Shown here one piece after another: positions 19,201-20,530 of a stretch of 20,530 nt of DNA (position 1 is the stretch's first letter; the number at the start of each line of letters is the position of its first letter). Origin of the DNA: Brachionus koreanus. Taxonomy: Eukaryota > Rotifera > Eurotatoria > Ploima > Brachionidae. The position numbers and the translations under genes are program-made. The stretch is taken from contig PJRA01000265.1 in NCBI GenBank assembly GCA_016987375.1, positions 198,624 through 219,153 on the forward strand, given 5' to 3'. A model generated the notes under the pieces. That model did no database searches. It had not been told where the DNA came from and was given only the letters and a program-made list of their open reading frames with translations.

Positions 19201-19787
19201 AAGATGAAAAGTGAAATGGCTCCTCGCATTTCTGCTAGAGATGTGATTTGTCTAGTTAAACAAAAATCACATCAATATACATTTATTGATATTCGCTCGA
19301 ATTCAGAGTTTTCTAGCGAATATGTGGCTGAAAGCAAAAATTTTCCCTATGACCAAATTAATTTAACAAAACTAGCTCAATTGATAAATCCTAATTCCTC
19401 ACACGAAAACGATCAAGCTTTGAGTCTTTCATTTCATCTTGCTCAAAACAAAAATGCCATTAAAATAATAATTGCTTCAAAAGAGTTGTTTGAGTCGGCC
19501 ATTGATTTAGCCAACAGATTAGTTAAAATTAAATTTTCTAAAATTTGTGTTTTACATCAAGGAATTGATAGTCTTAAACCGACTGATATTTATGTTATAA
19601 AAAATTAACTATATTTTTAATTTAATTTTTTTTTATTTAAAAGATTCAAGAGCCCAAAAATTGTATTAACGATGAGCCTAAAATTGAAAATTTAAATTTG
19701 GAACTAAGCAAACAAACATTGAATACAATTATCAATGGGTTGAATAAAATTAAAGATCAGTTAAATTCAATTGCAACTAGTCAATAG
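16215..19787 (+). CDS. COMMD9: COMMD9, Commander complex subunit
   Basis: COMMD proteins form the heterodecameric ring of the Commander complex, which acts with the CCC and Retriever parts in endosomal recycling of membrane proteins. Exons are 16215-16253, 16308-16439, 16500-16790 and 19644-19787; all junctions are phase 0 GT...AG and the product is 201 residues (human COMMD9 is 198). Exon 3 carries the N-terminal helical domain end (SNLKNLLGKI) and the first COMM strands (LLDFKCRVDIK...TCLLNLK). Exon 4 supplies the rest (IQEPKNC..., LELSKQTLNTIINGLNKIKDQL), aligning with the COMMD9 terminal helix. The acceptor at 16499 (A-rich, no pyrimidine tract) was preferred to the prettier GTCAG at 16470, because only it keeps the frame and gives a gapless family match; the other leads to a stop. 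Exon 4 has the same AAAG-type acceptor. The last intron (16791-19643, 2853 bases) encloses the whole TBCK gene. Confidence 0.88.
16888..16941 (+). other. In-frame, spliceable extension ahead of the TBCK start
   Basis: A good acceptor (ACATTTAG, ending 16887) is followed by 18 codons in the TBCK frame (TDEDTNERIRANSAKQPI) that run straight into the TBCK ATG at 16942. The in-frame codon formed across the acceptor is TAG, so the extension is open only if spliced. COMMD9 exon 3 ends in phase 0 at 16790 with a GTAAAC donor, giving a 97-base intron that would join COMMD9 residues 1-154 to TBCK. The stretch is much richer in G+C than the introns, which favours coding or recently coding sequence. Alternatively it is a 5' UTR exon or a trans-splice acceptor. 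Confidence 0.5.
16942..19608 (+). CDS. TBCK: TBCK: pseudokinase-TBC-rhodanese protein, nested and intronless
   Basis: TBCK is a Rab-GAP-like protein of endosomal/mTOR-related trafficking and part of the FERRY mRNA-transport complex in vertebrates. One uninterrupted frame of 888 residues covers the whole family length (human about 893). N-terminal pseudokinase (about 35-310): CGSNGLPLTPNSI, CQYIDIQRG; the catalytic HRD is replaced (ANRLVSLKN) and DFG reads NYG (KLANYGLYYM), while PKSDVWSIGCI is kept. TBC domain (about 480-720): PPLYRNLVWA, arginine finger VDIPRCHQYD with R531, glutamine finger YWQGLDSLCAPF with Q566, DLYAIPWFLTMFAH. Rhodanese domain (about 760-885): FIDIRSNSEF with D783; the active-site cysteine position is Ala/Ser (IIIASKEL, about 845), so it is catalytically dead, as in the family. 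Both GAP fingers are present, so Rab-GAP activity is possible. The gene lies inside COMMD9's last intron, same strand, with only 35 bases between its stop and COMMD9 exon 4. The start ATG is the only in-frame Met upstream of the conserved domain. Confidence 0.93.
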   Translation: MGISDIIKQQFKKRSEKQLGLLSFLARLYPNDKCGSNGLPLTPNSIRIYGKFQYLKKINFPNLCQYIDIQRGQNERLYVLSEHYSLNLQDLLNDTYIYNLIITNSSLLLKWIDQLLRSFLYLSDNLIANRLVSLKNVCISPQGDVKLANYGLYYMSENGNCVDFPVFNLETLSPEGYILDFLNATENSHKSFSNSELLNTQLANPKSDVWSIGCILVQFFFGLKNLSLKPEEVIEKVINVNTFHSGYEFILDLYGIDETKKMTIEKKTRAIYLKLIKKCLTINSHERPNLRELSNIFDQCLQEEEIEKAHFDECASSNKLNLFNSHLRFCDDSNNEKEDFLWKLGVREVCFLWKLAAGDCFQTLKTNGRLKTTLSSIHKFPLYTQAENGFEHGKLIHEEESKFNDQIVPVSLEQLRKRFELINKKIFFPLLEFKADKFEVENVQLQPVNIRELDIDYQLYRIVLFSRYLSAYPFKKNELIQECIIDVPPLYRNLVWAILLEVPLNIEDIYLNINKEQITSTDRQIDVDIPRCHQYDPLMATPQGHIKLKRVLKSWVLSNPNLVYWQGLDSLCAPFLYLNFNREELAFGCLTNFVKKYAANFFLKDNSAVIHEYLAVFSHMISFNEPELAAHFESIEFKPDLYAIPWFLTMFAHIFPLYKIFHLWDCLLVGSSAFPLCIGVSILKQLRNILLKSDFNECILFFSELPEINIEKCVTDALDIFKSTPESCMYREHSGLVPNEIDPLLDMTPISLDKMKSEMAPRISARDVICLVKQKSHQYTFIDIRSNSEFSSEYVAESKNFPYDQINLTKLAQLINPNSSHENDQALSLSFHLAQNKNAIKIIIASKELFESAIDLANRLVKIKFSKICVLHQGIDSLKPTDIYVIKN

Positions 19788-19805
19788 TTTGTTTTTTTCT
19801 TTTTA

Positions 19806-19840
19806 AATAAAAAAGTTGATTAACATCTTGTCAAAATAAA
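19806..19840 (+). terminator. Polyadenylation signals shared by COMMD9 and probably TBCK
   Basis: AATAAA occurs at 19806-19811 and 19835-19840, shortly after the COMMD9 stop at 19785-19787. No AATAAA lies in the 35 bases between the TBCK stop and COMMD9 exon 4, so a TBCK message would most simply end here too, carrying COMMD9 exon 4 as 3' UTR. Confidence 0.5.
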
Positions 19841-20208
19841 TTTATTATTTTCAGAATTTTTTTTAGTTTATTTTGAAAAATTATAAGCAAATTTGATTCC
19901 GTGACAATAAGAAACAACGGCTAGTTTTAGAAAATAAAGATAAAAGTTTAAGTTTCACATATCGACAAGTATGCCACTTTAAGAAAAACTAAAATTATTT
20001 GTTCAAAAATAAAAGTTGAAATTTGATTTTGAAATGAATTAGTCTAAAAATAATAAACAAAAATATTAATATTTAAATTATAAGATTTATTTTGAGATTA
20101 TTTTTAAATAAGTGCTTTTATTTACAAAATTAAATGCAGAGATATATTTCCACGTTAAGCAATCAATGCTAAAACATTTACATCTTGAATGTATAATTGC
20201 ACAATCTA
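19841..20208. other. AT-rich spacer before the second repeat copy
   Basis: No gene or RNA was found. The interval ends where the dispersed repeat begins. Confidence 0.5.
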
Positions 20209-20530
20209 TAAGATTTTTAAAAATAAGGCTTGGTTAAATTTAATATATATTAGAGTGTAGGGCATTTTGCATTGATTTTGATTTTTTGCAATTAATTTTT
20301 ATGTTCTATAAATCCAACATTTTGCAATAATAAAAATTATTGCAATAGAACAATAATTAAAAAATTATTATTGCAAAATGTTGGATTTATAGAAATAGTT
20401 TTTGACCTCTATAATAAAAATTGTCAGATTTTTAAATTTCATTATATTTTCTTTTTAGTATTCAGTAATTTAGCACTAGCTTACTTCCTGCATAAGTTAG
20501 TTTGAGCTTACAGTGTTACTTTAGCGGAAT
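20209..20530 (+). repeat. Dispersed repeat copy 2, cut by the window end
   Basis: Same sequence and orientation as 10662-10983, with four differences by eye over 322 bases. The inner inverted repeat is perfect here: 30-base arms at 20304-20333 and 20365-20394. The copy continues past the window. It lies between genes rather than in an intron, so the repeat is not tied to one gene context. Confidence 0.85.

Noticed and set aside
1..20530. tRNA, rRNA or CRISPR features
   Set aside because: No tRNA-like arm set, rRNA-like conserved block or regularly spaced repeat array was seen on either strand.

Overview
This is a strongly AT-rich nuclear window from an animal. The genes have short introns (mostly 49 to 158 bases, GT...AG, often ending in TTTAG or AAAG), long low-complexity A/T spacers, and conserved metazoan families. 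The small introns, the AT bias and a SWIM-domain MULE transposon suggest a compact invertebrate genome, plausibly a monogonont rotifer such as Brachionus. That taxon is an inference; nothing here proves it.

All recognisable host genes lie on the + strand. From left to right: (1) 661-2391, a Mutator-like (MULE) DNA transposon with terminal inverted repeats and a transposase that has lost its catalytic core but keeps its SWIM zinc finger. (2) About 2425-3060, a frameshifted mariner transposase relic directly beside it. (3) 3992-4673, SAR1, the COPII small GTPase, in three exons. (4) A gene-poor 2.2 kb spacer. (5) 6853-9762, RBBP6 (DWNN, zinc knuckle, RING/U-box, RS tail), in three exons. (6) 10337-14565, a FUT10/FUT11-type fucosyltransferase in five exons; its large first intron carries a dispersed repeat and foldback-like elements. 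(7) 14635-14965, decayed coding-like sequence that I cannot name. (8) 16215-19787, COMMD9 in four exons, whose last intron encloses a complete, intronless, same-strand TBCK gene (16942-19608). (9) 20209-20530, a second, nearly identical copy of the repeat found in the fucosyltransferase intron, cut by the window end.

The most striking feature is the COMMD9/TBCK locus. TBCK is one uninterrupted reading frame of about the family's full length, while every other host gene here is split by introns. It sits between COMMD9 exons 3 and 4. A splice acceptor 54 bases before its ATG is in phase with COMMD9 exon 3, so the same upstream exons could feed either COMMD9 exon 4 or TBCK. No polyadenylation signal is visible between the TBCK stop and COMMD9 exon 4, so the two probably share a 3' end.

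The remaining genes are unrelated housekeeping functions: vesicle budding from the ER, 3'-end processing/ubiquitination, secretory-pathway glycosylation, and endosomal trafficking. There is no sign of an operon-like functional cluster apart from the COMMD9/TBCK nest.
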